Notes under the pieces: generated by a model
Databases searched by the model: none
The model's input: only the letters and a program-made list of their open reading frames with translations
Told to the model about the DNA's origin: nothing
Position numbers and translations under genes: made by a program
Source: DASXHZ01 sp036488085
Lineage (GTDB): Bacteria; Acidobacteriota; Thermoanaerobaculia; Gp7-AA8
Direction of reading: 5' to 3'
DNA: 64,000 bases
Assembly: GCA_036488085.1 (NCBI GenBank)
Contig: DASXHZ010000108.1
Span: 1-64,000 of the forward strand
Part shown: piece after piece, positions 44,385 through 53,392 of the stretch
Layout: each line of letters opens with the position of its first letter
Numbering within the stretch: position 1 is the first letter of the stretch

Positions 44385-45281
44385 TTGCCGAGGTATAGGG
44401 GAACCGTCTTCGTGAACGCGTCTTCCGGCGTGAAGATGCCGGCTGAGGAACTGCGTGCGCTGGAGGAGGCGGCTCGCGGCGAAGGGATCGAGGTCATCCC
44501 GCTTGGGCCGCATGTCGACATCAATCAGACCATCCGGCAGCAGTTGCGCGAGGAGCGACACCTGTTCATCGCCGCCGGCGGCGACGGTACGGTGCATCAC
44601 GTCATCCAGCCGCTGGTGAACTCCGACGCGACGTTCGCCGTCATTCCGATCGGCACGTACAACCATTTCGGCAAAGACCTCGATATCCCGCTCGATTGGC
44701 GAGCGGCGCTGGAGGTCGCGCTGAGCGGCGAGACGACGCAAATCGACGTCGCACGCGTGAACGATCGCTACTTCGTCAACAACGTCTCGATCGGGCTTTA
44801 CCCGGAGCTCGTCGTGAAACGGGAAGCGCACGGACGCGACTACCCCAAGTGGAAAGCGCGCCTTTTCGCCGCCTACGCGACGCTGCGGCACTACCCGCAC
44901 GTATCGATCAATATCGAAAGCGAGCACCACCAGGAGGTCATCCGCACGCATGTGTTCATGGTCTCGAACAACGGCTACGACCTCTCGCGAGTCGGTATCG
45001 ACGCGCCCCGGCCTGCGCTGACCGAGGGAAGGCTCGCGATCTACTGGCTGCCGCATCTGCCGCGCGTCGCCCTGATGAAGTTCGGCGCGCACTATCTGGC
45101 CGGCCGCGTGTCGCAAGCCCCCGGTTTCCGATCGTTCCGGACCCGGCACCTGAAGGTGCAGTCGCGGCATCAGCGGCTGCACGTCGGCATCGACGGCGAG
45201 GTGTTCACCCTCCCGACACCGCTCACGATGACGAGCGTTCCGCAGTCGCTGCTGGTGAAGGTCCCGGCTACAACTGCCTGA
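44385..45281 (+). CDS. Diacylglycerol/sphingosine kinase-family lipid kinase
   Basis: The 298-residue protein carries the DAGK catalytic signature AAGGDGTVHHV and PIGTYNHFGKDLDIP. The C-terminal beta-sandwich typical of YegS/BmrU relatives follows and includes GIDGEVFTLPTP. It would phosphorylate a lipid diol at the membrane; the exact lipid is unknown. The start is TTG 44385, supported by GGAG 7 nt upstream and by FVNASSG, the usual first strand. The overlapping 41 bp with the divergent gene's leader leaves little promoter space. Confidence 0.88.
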   Translation: MPRYRGTVFVNASSGVKMPAEELRALEEAARGEGIEVIPLGPHVDINQTIRQQLREERHLFIAAGGDGTVHHVIQPLVNSDATFAVIPIGTYNHFGKDLDIPLDWRAALEVALSGETTQIDVARVNDRYFVNNVSIGLYPELVVKREAHGRDYPKWKARLFAAYATLRHYPHVSINIESEHHQEVIRTHVFMVSNNGYDLSRVGIDAPRPALTEGRLAIYWLPHLPRVALMKFGAHYLAGRVSQAPGFRSFRTRHLKVQSRHQRLHVGIDGEVFTLPTPLTMTSVPQSLLVKVPATTA

Positions 45282-45315
45282 TCGTCGACAACACATCGTG
45301 AGGCAACTCAGCGTC

Positions 45316-45321
45316 TATAAT
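45316..45321 (+). promoter_or_regulatory. -10 box of asnS (near-leaderless)
   Basis: A perfect TATAAT ends 11 nt before the asnS ATG at 45333, so the predicted mRNA has only about 4-5 leader nucleotides. No Shine-Dalgarno is present in that space and no clear -35 box was found. Confidence 0.6.
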
Positions 45322-45332
45322 CCCGCCTCTTC

Positions 45333-46625
45333 ATGACGACCGTACGCATCAAAGATCTCCCCCAGCACGCCGGCGAGAAAGTCACCGTCAGCGGCTGGCT
45401 GTACAACAAGCGCACCTCCGGGAAGCTCCAGTTCCCCATCATCCGCGACGGCAGCGGCTACCTCCAGTGCGTCGTCTTCAAGAAGGAAGTCTCCGAAGAG
45501 ACATGGCAGGCCGCCGACGAGGTGACGCAGGAGTCGTCCGTGCGCATCGTCGGAACCGTGCGCGCCGAGGCGCGTGCGATCGGCGGCGTCGAGCTCGGCG
45601 TCGACACGTTCGAGGTCGTCAGCCAGGCGGTTGAGTACCCAATCACGCCCAAAGAGCACGGCACCGACTTCCTCATGAACCATCGCCACCTCTGGCTTCG
45701 CTCGTCGAAGCAGCACGCGATTCTCCGCGTGCGCAACGAGATCGAGAAGGCGATTCGCGACTTCTTCTACGACCGCGATTTCGTGCTGATCGACTCGCCG
45801 ATCCTGACGGCGAATGCGGCCGAGGGGACGTCGACGCTGTTCGAGACCGACTACTTCGGCGAGAAGGCGTACCTCTCGCAGTCCGGGCAGCTCTACCTGG
45901 AGCCGGCCGCCGCCGCATTCGGAAAGGTCTACTGTTTCGGCCCGACGTTCCGTGCGGAGAAGTCGAAGACGCGCCGGCACCTGATGGAGTTCTGGATGGT
46001 CGAGCCCGAGGTTGCCTTTCTCGAGTTCGAGGGCCTGCAGGATCTCGCCGAGGAGTTCGTCGAGTACGTCGTCGGCCGCGCCATCGAGCGCTGCCAGGAA
46101 GAGCTGAAGACGCTCGAGCGCGACGTCGCAAAGCTCGAAAACGTGAAGCGGCCGTTCCCGCGCATCAGCTACCGCGACGCGATCGAGGTGCTGAAGAAGA
46201 ACGGCATCGACGCGAATTTCGGCGACGACTTCGGCGGCGACGAAGAGACGATCATCGCGAACTCGTTCGATAAGCCGGTGATGATCAGCCGCTACCCGGC
46301 GCACATCAAGGCGTTCTATATGCAGCCCGACCCCGACGACCCGACGCTCGCCCTCGGCCTCGACATGATCGCGCCCGAAGGCTACGGCGAGATCATCGGC
46401 GGCTCGCAGCGCATCCACGATTACGATCTGTTGCTCCAGCGCATCGAGGAGCACAAACTCCCGGTCGACGCCTTCCAGTGGTACCTCGACGTCCGCCGCT
46501 ACGGAACGTTCCCGCACTCCGGGTTCGGCATGGGCATCGAGCGCTGCGTCGCCTGGGTCACCGGAGTCCCGCACCTGCGCGAGACGATTCCATACCCGCG
46601 CATGTTGAACAGGATCTATCCGTAG
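45333..46625 (+). CDS. asnS: Asparaginyl-tRNA synthetase
   Basis: AsnS charges tRNA-Asn. The 430-residue class IIb synthetase has an N-terminal OB-fold (VTVSGWLYNKRTSGKLQFPIIRDG), motif 2 (FGPTFRAEKSKTRRHLMEFWMVEPE, in part) and motif 3 (GFGMGIERCVAWVTG). The GSQRIHDYDLL loop and the shorter length favour AsnRS over AspRS. It is separated by one base from the RNase J start. Confidence 0.95.
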   Translation: MTTVRIKDLPQHAGEKVTVSGWLYNKRTSGKLQFPIIRDGSGYLQCVVFKKEVSEETWQAADEVTQESSVRIVGTVRAEARAIGGVELGVDTFEVVSQAVEYPITPKEHGTDFLMNHRHLWLRSSKQHAILRVRNEIEKAIRDFFYDRDFVLIDSPILTANAAEGTSTLFETDYFGEKAYLSQSGQLYLEPAAAAFGKVYCFGPTFRAEKSKTRRHLMEFWMVEPEVAFLEFEGLQDLAEEFVEYVVGRAIERCQEELKTLERDVAKLENVKRPFPRISYRDAIEVLKKNGIDANFGDDFGGDEETIIANSFDKPVMISRYPAHIKAFYMQPDPDDPTLALGLDMIAPEGYGEIIGGSQRIHDYDLLLQRIEEHKLPVDAFQWYLDVRRYGTFPHSGFGMGIERCVAWVTGVPHLRETIPYPRMLNRIYP

Positions 46626-46626
46626 A

Positions 46627-48273
46627 TTGAACGGCACTTCGGGATCTCTTCGCGTCATCCCCCTAGGCGGTCTCGGGGAGATCGGGATGAATCTGATGGT
46701 GTACGAGCTCGACGATGCCGCGATCATCGTCGACTGCGGAATGATGTTTCCCGACGCCTCCACGCTCGGCGTCGACGTCATCATCCCCGACATGACGTAC
46801 ATCTACGAGAACGCCGCGAAGTTCAAGGCGGTGTTCCTGACGCATGGCCACGAGGACCACATCGGCGCGGTGCCTTTTCTCCTCGAGCGCGTCCCGCTCC
46901 CGGTGTATGGCCTCCCGCTCACCCTCGGCTTCGTCCGCGACAAGTTGGAGGAGATGGGGGTCGACGACATCGAGTTGCGCGGCATCGCGCCGCGGGAAAC
47001 GGTGGAGATCGGCCCCTTCCGCGTCGAGGCATTGCGCGTGACGCACTCGATCGTCGACGCCGTCGGCTACGCGATCGGTACCCCGGCCGGCACGGTGATC
47101 CATACGGGCGATTTCAAGATCGACCACACACCGATCGACGCGAAGACGACCGACATCGCACGCTTCGCGCACTACGGCGAAGAAGGCGTTCTCCTCCTCG
47201 TCAGCGATTCGACGAACGCCCTGATCGCCGGCCACTGTCCCTCGGAGCGCACGGTCGGCAGCGGTCTCGATCGCGTTTTCAGCCAGGCGAAGGGGCGGAT
47301 CATCGTCACGACGTTTGCGTCGCACATCCACCGCGTGCAGCAGGTGGTCGACCTCGCGCGCAAGCACCGCCGCAAGGTGCTGATGATCGGCCGCTCGCTT
47401 GTCGACAACTCGGAGACGGCCGAGCGCCTCGGCTACCTTCGCATCCCGCGCGAAGTGCGCGCCTCGGGCAGCGAGCTCGATCCGCGGGAGCTCGTCATCA
47501 TGACGACCGGCACGCAGGGGGAGCCGACTTCGGCGCTCTCGCGGATGGCGGTCGGCGAGCACAAACAGATCACGATCGAGAAGGGCGACCTCGTCGTCAT
47601 CTCCGCGCGAACGATTCCGGGCAACGAGCGCCCGGTCTCACGTCTCATCGACAACCTCTATCGGCGTGGCGCCGAGGTCATTTCGAACGAGCAGCCGGAC
47701 ACGCACGTGTCAGGGCATGCGTGTCAGGAAGAGCTGAAGCTGATGCTCAGCCTGACGCGGCCGAAGTTCTTCATCCCGATGCACGGCACGCTGCGGCATC
47801 TGATTCATCACGGCCGGCTGGCGAAGGACGTTGGCGTGTCGCACGGCGTCGTCATCACGAACGGTCAGGTTGCGACCGTGACTCCCGAGGCGATTCAGGT
47901 CGGCGAGGAGCGAGTGGCGCAGGGGAAGGTGTTCATCGACGCCGAGGCGGAGGAAGTGCCGGAGGTCGTCGTTCGCGACCGGCAGCACCTTTCCGAAGAC
48001 GGCTTCGTGATCGTCGTCGTGATCCTCGACAGTAACGCGAGACTTATCCGCGAGCCGGAGATCATCACGCGCGGGCTCCTGCACGTGGACGAGAGCCAGG
48101 ACATCCTCGCCGAGGTGCGCCAGCACGTGGTCGGCATAATCAATGAAGGAGCGGCGGAGGAGTTGCGAGAGAGCGGTCTTCTGCAGGAAAAACTCCGCGC
48201 CGCGCTCAAGCGCTACTTCCGAAAAGAAATGGGACGCCGGCCAATGATCCTGCCGGTCGTCTGGGAAATGTAA
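46627..48273 (+). CDS. rnj: Ribonuclease J
   Basis: RNase J is a metallo-beta-lactamase/beta-CASP nuclease with 5'-exo and endo activity in mRNA decay and rRNA maturation. The 548-residue protein has LGGLGEIGMN, the zinc motif HGHEDH (73-78), HTGDFKID, SDSTNA and the beta-CASP histidine region PMHGTLRHLIHH. The start is TTG, one base after the asnS stop. RNase J replaces or complements RNase E in many non-proteobacterial phyla. Confidence 0.95.
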   Translation: MNGTSGSLRVIPLGGLGEIGMNLMVYELDDAAIIVDCGMMFPDASTLGVDVIIPDMTYIYENAAKFKAVFLTHGHEDHIGAVPFLLERVPLPVYGLPLTLGFVRDKLEEMGVDDIELRGIAPRETVEIGPFRVEALRVTHSIVDAVGYAIGTPAGTVIHTGDFKIDHTPIDAKTTDIARFAHYGEEGVLLLVSDSTNALIAGHCPSERTVGSGLDRVFSQAKGRIIVTTFASHIHRVQQVVDLARKHRRKVLMIGRSLVDNSETAERLGYLRIPREVRASGSELDPRELVIMTTGTQGEPTSALSRMAVGEHKQITIEKGDLVVISARTIPGNERPVSRLIDNLYRRGAEVISNEQPDTHVSGHACQEELKLMLSLTRPKFFIPMHGTLRHLIHHGRLAKDVGVSHGVVITNGQVATVTPEAIQVGEERVAQGKVFIDAEAEEVPEVVVRDRQHLSEDGFVIVVVILDSNARLIREPEIITRGLLHVDESQDILAEVRQHVVGIINEGAAEELRESGLLQEKLRAALKRYFRKEMGRRPMILPVVWEM

Positions 48274-49101
48274 ATGTCGATCATCGAAGCGATCGTCCTC
48301 GGCCTGGTGCAGGGTCTGACGGAGTTCATCCCGATCTCCTCCACGGCGCACCTCGAGATCGTCCCGGTGCTCCTCGGGTGGGGCGATCCCGGCGCCGCGG
48401 CGTCGGCGGTCATCCAGTTCGGGACGCTCCTCGCCGCCATCATCTATTTCTTTCGGGACATCGTCCGGCTGGTCGCCGGCTTTTTCCGCGGCCTCGTAAA
48501 TCGCCATCCGCTCGCGGACGTCGACTCGCGCGAGGCGTGGCTGGTCGTCATTGGCACGATCCCGGTCGTCATCCTCGGGCTGCTCCTGAAGAAACACATC
48601 GAGACGACCTTCCGCAGCCTTTGGGTGATCGTCACGATGGTGATCGTCGTGGCGATTCTTCTGCACATCGCGGAGCTTTTCGCCAAGCGCGCGCAGCTCC
48701 GGCAGTTCGACGACATGAGGGTTCCCGACGCCGTGGCCATCGGCCTCGGCCAGTGCCTCGCGCTCATCCCCGGCTCCTCGCGGAGCGGCTCGACGATCAT
48801 GGCCGCGCTCTTCCGAAAAATCGATCGCCCGAACGCGGCGCGCTATTCGTTCCTGCTCTCGATCCCCGCGGTCGGGGGTGCGGGACTACTGGAGCTGGTC
48901 AAGGAGCGGCACCACCTCGCATCGCTCGGCTGGACGCCGATCATCATCTCGATCGCCGTCTCCTTCGTGACCGGCTATGCCTCGATCTGGTTCCTGCTCC
49001 GCTACCTTCGCACGCACACGACGTACGTCTTCATCTACTACCGCTACATCCTCGGTCTCGTGATGATCGGACTGCTCGTGAGCGGGTGGCTGAAGCCCTA
49101 G
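48274..49101 (+). CDS. uppP: Undecaprenyl-diphosphatase
   Basis: UppP (BacA) recycles undecaprenyl pyrophosphate after each round of wall synthesis and can give bacitracin resistance. The 275-residue polytopic protein has both active-site motifs, GLTEFIPISSTAHLEI and PGSSRSGSTIMAAL. It starts directly after the RNase J stop codon. Its stop shares the palindrome CTAG with the convergent hpt stop. Confidence 0.97.
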   Translation: MSIIEAIVLGLVQGLTEFIPISSTAHLEIVPVLLGWGDPGAAASAVIQFGTLLAAIIYFFRDIVRLVAGFFRGLVNRHPLADVDSREAWLVVIGTIPVVILGLLLKKHIETTFRSLWVIVTMVIVVAILLHIAELFAKRAQLRQFDDMRVPDAVAIGLGQCLALIPGSSRSGSTIMAALFRKIDRPNAARYSFLLSIPAVGGAGLLELVKERHHLASLGWTPIIISIAVSFVTGYASIWFLLRYLRTHTTYVFIYYRYILGLVMIGLLVSGWLKP

Positions 49102-49613
49102 TCCGAGAGGACCTGCACCTCAGCGACGTTGCGGTACTTCTCGGCGAAGTCGAGGCCGTAGCCGACGACGAATTTCGGCTCGATCGAGAAGCCGACATAC
49201 TCGGCCTTGAAGTCGACACGGCGTGCGGCGGCTTTGTCGAGGAACGTGGCGGTGGCGACGCGGACGGCGCCGCGGCCTTCGATGTAGCGGTGGATCTCAT
49301 TGATCGTCAGCCCGCTGTCGATGATGTCCTCGACGATCAGCACGTTCTTGTTGTGCATGTCGAGCTGCGGCTCTTTGAGGACCGTGACGACGCCGGAGGA
49401 GTACTTCTCGTTGCCGTAGCTCGACACCTGGATGAAGTCGAGCCGCACGTCCATATCCATGTGCCGCAGAAGGTCGGTGCAGAAGAAGACGGCTCCCTTC
49501 AATACACAGAGGGCAATCAGCTCCTGCCCGCGAAAGTCGTCAGCGATCTGTTTTCCCATCTCCGCGACGCGCTGATCGATCTGCGCGCGCGTGAACAACG
49601 TCGTCTGCGCCAT
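49098..49613 (-). CDS. hpt: Hypoxanthine phosphoribosyltransferase
   Basis: Hpt salvages hypoxanthine (and guanine) to nucleotides using PRPP. The start at ATG 49613 gives a normal 171-residue protein; the frame is open far upstream but only as antisense to the next gene. The PRPP-binding motif VLIVEDIIDSGLT and the flexible-loop SSYGNEKYSSG are clear. TATCAT lies 8 nt upstream of the ATG and there is no Shine-Dalgarno. Confidence 0.95.
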   Translation of the reverse strand: MAQTTLFTRAQIDQRVAEMGKQIADDFRGQELIALCVLKGAVFFCTDLLRHMDMDVRLDFIQVSSYGNEKYSSGVVTVLKEPQLDMHNKNVLIVEDIIDSGLTINEIHRYIEGRGAVRVATATFLDKAAARRVDFKAEYVGFSIEPKFVVGYGLDFAEKYRNVAEVQVLSD

Positions 49614-49621
49614 GGCGGCGA

Positions 49622-49631
49622 ATGATACATT
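49622..49631. promoter_or_regulatory. Shared bidirectional -10 region for hpt and the FAH gene
   Basis: The near-palindrome ATGATACATT contains TATCAT on the minus strand (49622-49627, 8 nt before the hpt ATG) and TACATT on the plus strand (49626-49631, 9 nt before the ATG at 49641). Only 27 bp separate the two start codons, so both mRNAs are probably leaderless. Confidence 0.55.
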
Positions 49632-49640
49632 CGGCGCGTC

Positions 49641-50324
49641 ATGAAAACGTACCGATTCCTCGACGGCGGTCATGTGCGGGAGGCCTCGCAGCTTCCCGCG
49701 AATGCCGCCGTTCTCGTCCCGTGCGCCCCCACCAAGATCGTCTGCGTCGGCCGCAACTATGCCGACCACGCGAAAGAGCTCGGGAACGAGGCGCCGACGG
49801 AGCCGATCCTCTTCCTCAAGCCGCCCAGCGCGCTGCTGGCCGCGGGCGGAAAGATCCAGCGCCCCGCGATGTCGCAACGCGTCGACTATGAGGGGGAGCT
49901 CGCGATCGTCATCGGTACGATCGCGAAGAACGTGAAGCGTGCCGACTGGCGCGACTTCGTCCGCGGCTTCACGTGCGCGAATGACGTCACTGCGCGGGAT
50001 CTCCAGAAAAAAGACGTCCAGTTCACGCGCGCCAAGAGCTTCGACACGTTTTGTGCGCTCGGCCCCTCCATCGAGGACGACCTCGACGTCTCCGCGCTGA
50101 AGCTGCAGACGCGGGTGAACGGCGCCGTGAAGCAGGACGGCAACACGTCGCAGATGGTCTTCCCCTGCGATTTCCTGATCGAGTTCATCTCCTCGATCAT
50201 GACCCTCCTTCCCGGCGACGTGATCCTCACCGGCACGCCGGCCGGTGTCGGCCCGCTGAGCGCCGGGGACGATGTGGAAGTCGAGATCGAGGGGATCGGC
50301 ACGCTGCGGAATGTCGTTGCGTGA
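49641..50324 (+). CDS. Fumarylacetoacetate hydrolase-family protein
   Basis: The 227-residue single-domain protein has the FAH fold signature: VGRNYADHAKELGNEAP, the metal ligands in YEGELAIVIG, NDVTARDLQ and LTGTPAGVGPLSAGD. Members act as acylpyruvases, oxaloacetate decarboxylases or isomerases on small diketo acids; the exact substrate is not clear. It overlaps the start of cca by 14 bp. Confidence 0.9.
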   Translation: MKTYRFLDGGHVREASQLPANAAVLVPCAPTKIVCVGRNYADHAKELGNEAPTEPILFLKPPSALLAAGGKIQRPAMSQRVDYEGELAIVIGTIAKNVKRADWRDFVRGFTCANDVTARDLQKKDVQFTRAKSFDTFCALGPSIEDDLDVSALKLQTRVNGAVKQDGNTSQMVFPCDFLIEFISSIMTLLPGDVILTGTPAGVGPLSAGDDVEVEIEGIGTLRNVVA

Positions 50325-51411
50325 ACGCCTTATCGAGCTCTTTCCCGCGCTCACGAAGCTGCCGCACGATTCGTACGTCGTCGGCGGCGCCGTCCGCGAC
50401 CTGCTGAGCGGCAGGACACCGGCCGACGTCGACATCGCCTGCCATGACGCGCTTGCCTGCGCGCGAACACTCGGCCGCAAGACTATCCGGCTCGGCAAGA
50501 GCGATCACCTCGAAGCGTGGCGTGTTGTCGTTCCTTTCGGCGGCGCCTCGCACGTCTACGACTTCGCCGAGATCCTCGATGGCGACATCGTCGCGGACCT
50601 CGGACGCCGCGATTTCACGGTCAACGCGATGGCGGTAGCTCTCGACACGGGCGAACTGCTCGATCCGCACGATGGACAACGAGATCTCGCCGCGAGCATC
50701 GTGCGCATGGTCAATCCACAAAACTTTGATGACGATCCGCTCCGGATGCTCAAAGCGGTGCGTATGGCCGTGGTGCACGGATTCGAAATCGACAGCGTGA
50801 CGGTCGATGCGATTCGCCCACGTGCCGCGCGGATTACGGATGTGGCGACCGAGCGAGTGACGTACGAGCTGTCGCTGATCTTCTCGGCTGGTGCGCTACG
50901 GAAGGCAATCGCCCTACTGCAAGACACAGCTCTCGCGGCGGCGCTGTACCTCCGGACGCCCGATGTACGCGAGGACGCCGTGCCGCTGTCGGCAAGCCTC
51001 GCGCTCGTGGTTGGCGATCCGCGCGGTTACGGCGAACGCTGGCGCTGGAGCGACGCGCTGATCCGCGAGGTCCTCACGCTGCAGCGCCTAGTCGATCGTC
51101 ACGACCGCATCGCGCTCTACGACGCCGGCGAACGAACCTCTCGCGAACTGCCGCCGCTCCTTCGAGCCGTCGGCCGCGACGACACACTCGATCTACCCGA
51201 TTTCAACGCCAAACCGCTTTTGACCGGCGACGAGATCGCGCAGATCGCGCACCTCGATCCCGGCCCCGAGCTCGGCCGCCGCAAGCGTGCGCTCCTCGAA
51301 GCCGAGATACGCGGCACCGTGAAGACGCGCGAGGACGCCGTCGAATTTATCCTCCGGCGCACAGCGCCGGAGGATCTGGAGCCCACAGGCGGAGAACCGC
51401 ACGGCAGGTAG
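50311..51411 (+). CDS. cca: tRNA nucleotidyltransferase / poly(A) polymerase family
   Basis: This 366-residue class II nucleotidyltransferase shows the head-domain motif VVGGAVRDLLSGRTPADVDIA with the two metal-binding Asp, then RRDFTVNAMAVAL and DDPLRMLKAVRMA. It could add CCA to tRNA 3' ends; A-adding or poly(A) specificity cannot be excluded. The start is taken at ATG 50311 (MSLRERLIELFP), inside the upstream FAH gene; a longer frame exists without support. The last residues are encoded by an inverted repeat at 51349-51375 and look unlike the rest. Confidence 0.88.
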   Translation: MSLRERLIELFPALTKLPHDSYVVGGAVRDLLSGRTPADVDIACHDALACARTLGRKTIRLGKSDHLEAWRVVVPFGGASHVYDFAEILDGDIVADLGRRDFTVNAMAVALDTGELLDPHDGQRDLAASIVRMVNPQNFDDDPLRMLKAVRMAVVHGFEIDSVTVDAIRPRAARITDVATERVTYELSLIFSAGALRKAIALLQDTALAAALYLRTPDVREDAVPLSASLALVVGDPRGYGERWRWSDALIREVLTLQRLVDRHDRIALYDAGERTSRELPPLLRAVGRDDTLDLPDFNAKPLLTGDEIAQIAHLDPGPELGRRKRALLEAEIRGTVKTREDAVEFILRRTAPEDLEPTGGEPHGR

Positions 51412-51439
51412 GCACCCGATCCTCCGCTTCGCGGAGGAT
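51349..51439. repeat. Pair of related inverted repeats at the end of cca
   Basis: ATCCTCCGGCGC (51349-51360) pairs with GCGCCGGAGGAT (51364-51375) around ACA, inside the cca 3' end. ATCCTCCGC (51419-51427) pairs with GCGGAGGAT (51431-51439) around TTC, just after the stop. Both share ATCCTCCG and CGGAGGAT ends. Neither strand has a T-tract, so they resemble a paired repetitive palindromic element rather than a terminator. Confidence 0.75.
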
Positions 51440-51446
51440 GAATTGC

Positions 51447-52115
51447 TTACCGAGTGAGCTGAATGTGAATCTCGCCCGCCGTGGTGTGGAGATACACGCG
51501 TCCGCGGCCACCGTTCGGGTTTTCCCAACGAATGCGTCCCGGGAAGACGCCCTCGTTATTGATCGACGAGTCGCCGAGGTGCGCGTGCACTTCACCGACC
51601 ATCACGGAGGCGTCGAGATTTCGCACGTCGACCCGCGGCACGGTCGCGTGAATCTCGCCCGCATGCAGGTCGACGTCGAGATCGCCGAACGATCCGTCGA
51701 AGTGGATCTCGCCGTATTTCGTCTCGAGCTCCACGTTCACGCCGTGTGGCACCTCGACGGTTGCCTCGATCGCGGTGAACTTCTCGATCCGCCAGCCGCG
51801 TGCATTCGGGCCGAAGTTGCGCCGGATGACCGCTTCGTCGCCGTTGACGTAGACGCCCACGGAGACGTCGTCGACGATCCGCTGCTGCTCGTTTCGGCTG
51901 TCCCAGCGGTCGTAGTCGCGCTTCGACTGTCCGCTGACACGCACCATGTTGCCGGTGCTGTTGACGATACGGACCTCGCCGGCCGGAATCTCGACGAGCA
52001 CGCGGCGGACCCCCGGGCCGCGCGCGGCCGATTCGAAGTGGTGGGTGACGACGCGATCGGCGTACGCCGAGGCGCTAACGAGAAGGATGGCTCCCGCGAA
52101 AAGTGCTCTTCTCAT
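51447..52115 (-). CDS. Exported DUF4097-like adhesin/beta-helix protein
   Basis: The 222-residue product has a signal peptide (MRRALFAGAILLVSASAYA) and then many short beta strands with recurring GE(V/I)(R/H) turns, as in GEVRIVNSTGNMVRV, KYGEIHFDGSFGDLDVDLHAGEIHA and TTAGEIHIQL. This is the pattern of DUF4097/DUF4098 proteins, which often sit next to ECF sigma and anti-sigma genes. It lies 19 bp downstream of the anti-sigma gene and is probably in its operon. Function unknown. Confidence 0.8.
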   Translation of the reverse strand: MRRALFAGAILLVSASAYADRVVTHHFESAARGPGVRRVLVEIPAGEVRIVNSTGNMVRVSGQSKRDYDRWDSRNEQQRIVDDVSVGVYVNGDEAVIRRNFGPNARGWRIEKFTAIEATVEVPHGVNVELETKYGEIHFDGSFGDLDVDLHAGEIHATVPRVDVRNLDASVMVGEVHAHLGDSSINNEGVFPGRIRWENPNGGRGRVYLHTTAGEIHIQLTR

Positions 52116-52134
52116 GTCGAGAGAAACGAAAGAG

Positions 52135-52773
52135 CTAGGAAAAGGTTTCCCTCAGCGTCTCGAGCTCGCCTCGCGGGATGTCGCCAATCGCGAAGTAGGC
52201 GATCCCGTTGCGACGCCATGAGACGACGGTCATTTGCGGAATCATCGCGATGCGCGGCACTTCGTCGCCGCTGAAGGCAAGGACGGAGATCCGGTGCGCG
52301 CCTTTCGTTACGAGGAGGTATGCGCCCGGCTGTCCGCGCCAGAAGACGACACGCCCTCCTGCGACTCGGAACGGCGTCTTCGACAGATCGGGAACATCGA
52401 CGGCGAACGGCACCCGCCCCTCGAACCACGGCTTCACGGTGTGGCGGTCGGTCGAAATGACGTCGACCGGCTGCGCGCTCGCGACGATGGTGCTGTGCAT
52501 GTCGATCAGCTCGCGCGCCGCATCGCGGCTGCGAACGTAGATGATCGAGAGCACAGCGACGGTCGCAATCGCTGCAGCGATCGCTACCCACGATATGTCG
52601 CGACGCCGTCGCTGCGGAGGCATACGGCGCGGCAGTGCCGCAATCGCGCGTTTCATCTGAACGATTGCCAGCACCTCGTTCGAGCAGCGGAGACACTCGG
52701 AAAGGTGCGGGTGGAAATCGAGCTCGCCATCGCCGACGCGTTCGATGTCGAGAGGGGAGAGATGTTCGCTCAT
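52135..52773 (-). CDS. Membrane-anchored zinc-finger anti-sigma factor
   Basis: The 212-residue protein has an N-terminal anti-sigma domain with the zinc motif H-x3-C-x2-C (HLSECLRC), one membrane helix (about residues 62-80, VAIAAAIATVAVLSIIYV) and a periplasmic beta domain. It would hold the ECF sigma factor inactive at the membrane until a signal arrives. Its start overlaps the sigma gene stop by 4 bp, the standard arrangement. Confidence 0.88.
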   Translation of the reverse strand: MSEHLSPLDIERVGDGELDFHPHLSECLRCSNEVLAIVQMKRAIAALPRRMPPQRRRRDISWVAIAAAIATVAVLSIIYVRSRDAARELIDMHSTIVASAQPVDVISTDRHTVKPWFEGRVPFAVDVPDLSKTPFRVAGGRVVFWRGQPGAYLLVTKGAHRISVLAFSGDEVPRIAMIPQMTVVSWRRNGIAYFAIGDIPRGELETLRETFS

Positions 52774-53294
52774 CTGATCCCTCGTAGCGCCTCACGGACT
52801 CGGCGTCTCGCACGCAACAGGCGCGAAGTCACGGTGCCGACCGGAATCGACAGCGTCTCCGCGATCTCCTTGTAACTCATGGCCTCGACGTCGCTGAGCA
52901 GCAGCACCTCGCGGAACGGCAGCGGGAGTTCCTCGATCGCGCGGCGCAACGCGTCAGCCGTGAAGCGTCCGAGAAACAGCGACTCCGGCGTGCGGCCGTC
53001 GATGACCGCAGGGCCCATCTGTTCGTACTCATCGGGATCATCATCGATCGAGATCTGCGGCGCCGCGCGCAGGCCCGTGCGCGACGTGAGGAACGTGTTC
53101 CGGAGAATGCGATAGATCCACGCACGGAAGTTCGTTCCGGTCGAGAACGATCCGAACCCGCGGAATGCCTTGAGATACGTCTCCTGCACGAGATCCTCTG
53201 CCTCGTTTCCATCGCGCGTCAGCCAGTGCGCGTAGTCGTAGAGCTGCCCGAAGAGCGGCGTCGCCAACTCCTCGAACGTCGGCCCGTTCGCCAT
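52770..53294 (-). CDS. ECF-family RNA polymerase sigma factor
   Basis: The 174-residue protein has region 2 (LYDYAHWLTRDGNEAEDLVQETYLKAF in part, NFRAWIYRILRNTFL) and region 4 (LPLPFREVLLLSDVEAMSYKEIAE and the helix-turn-helix IPVGTVTSRLLRARRRV). Start ATG 53294 was chosen because it gives the canonical short N-terminus; the frame extends further upstream without support. It probably controls its own operon with the anti-sigma and DUF4097 genes. Confidence 0.93.
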   Translation of the reverse strand: MANGPTFEELATPLFGQLYDYAHWLTRDGNEAEDLVQETYLKAFRGFGSFSTGTNFRAWIYRILRNTFLTSRTGLRAAPQISIDDDPDEYEQMGPAVIDGRTPESLFLGRFTADALRRAIEELPLPFREVLLLSDVEAMSYKEIAETLSIPVGTVTSRLLRARRRVREALRGIR

Positions 53295-53392
53295 TCCCGA
53301 AGTACTTCTACCCTGTAACCGGCCAACCTCAAAAAAAAGCCCGGCGGGATGAAGAAAGCTGCCGGCGAGTTCCATCGGTCGAAAGGAAGGCC

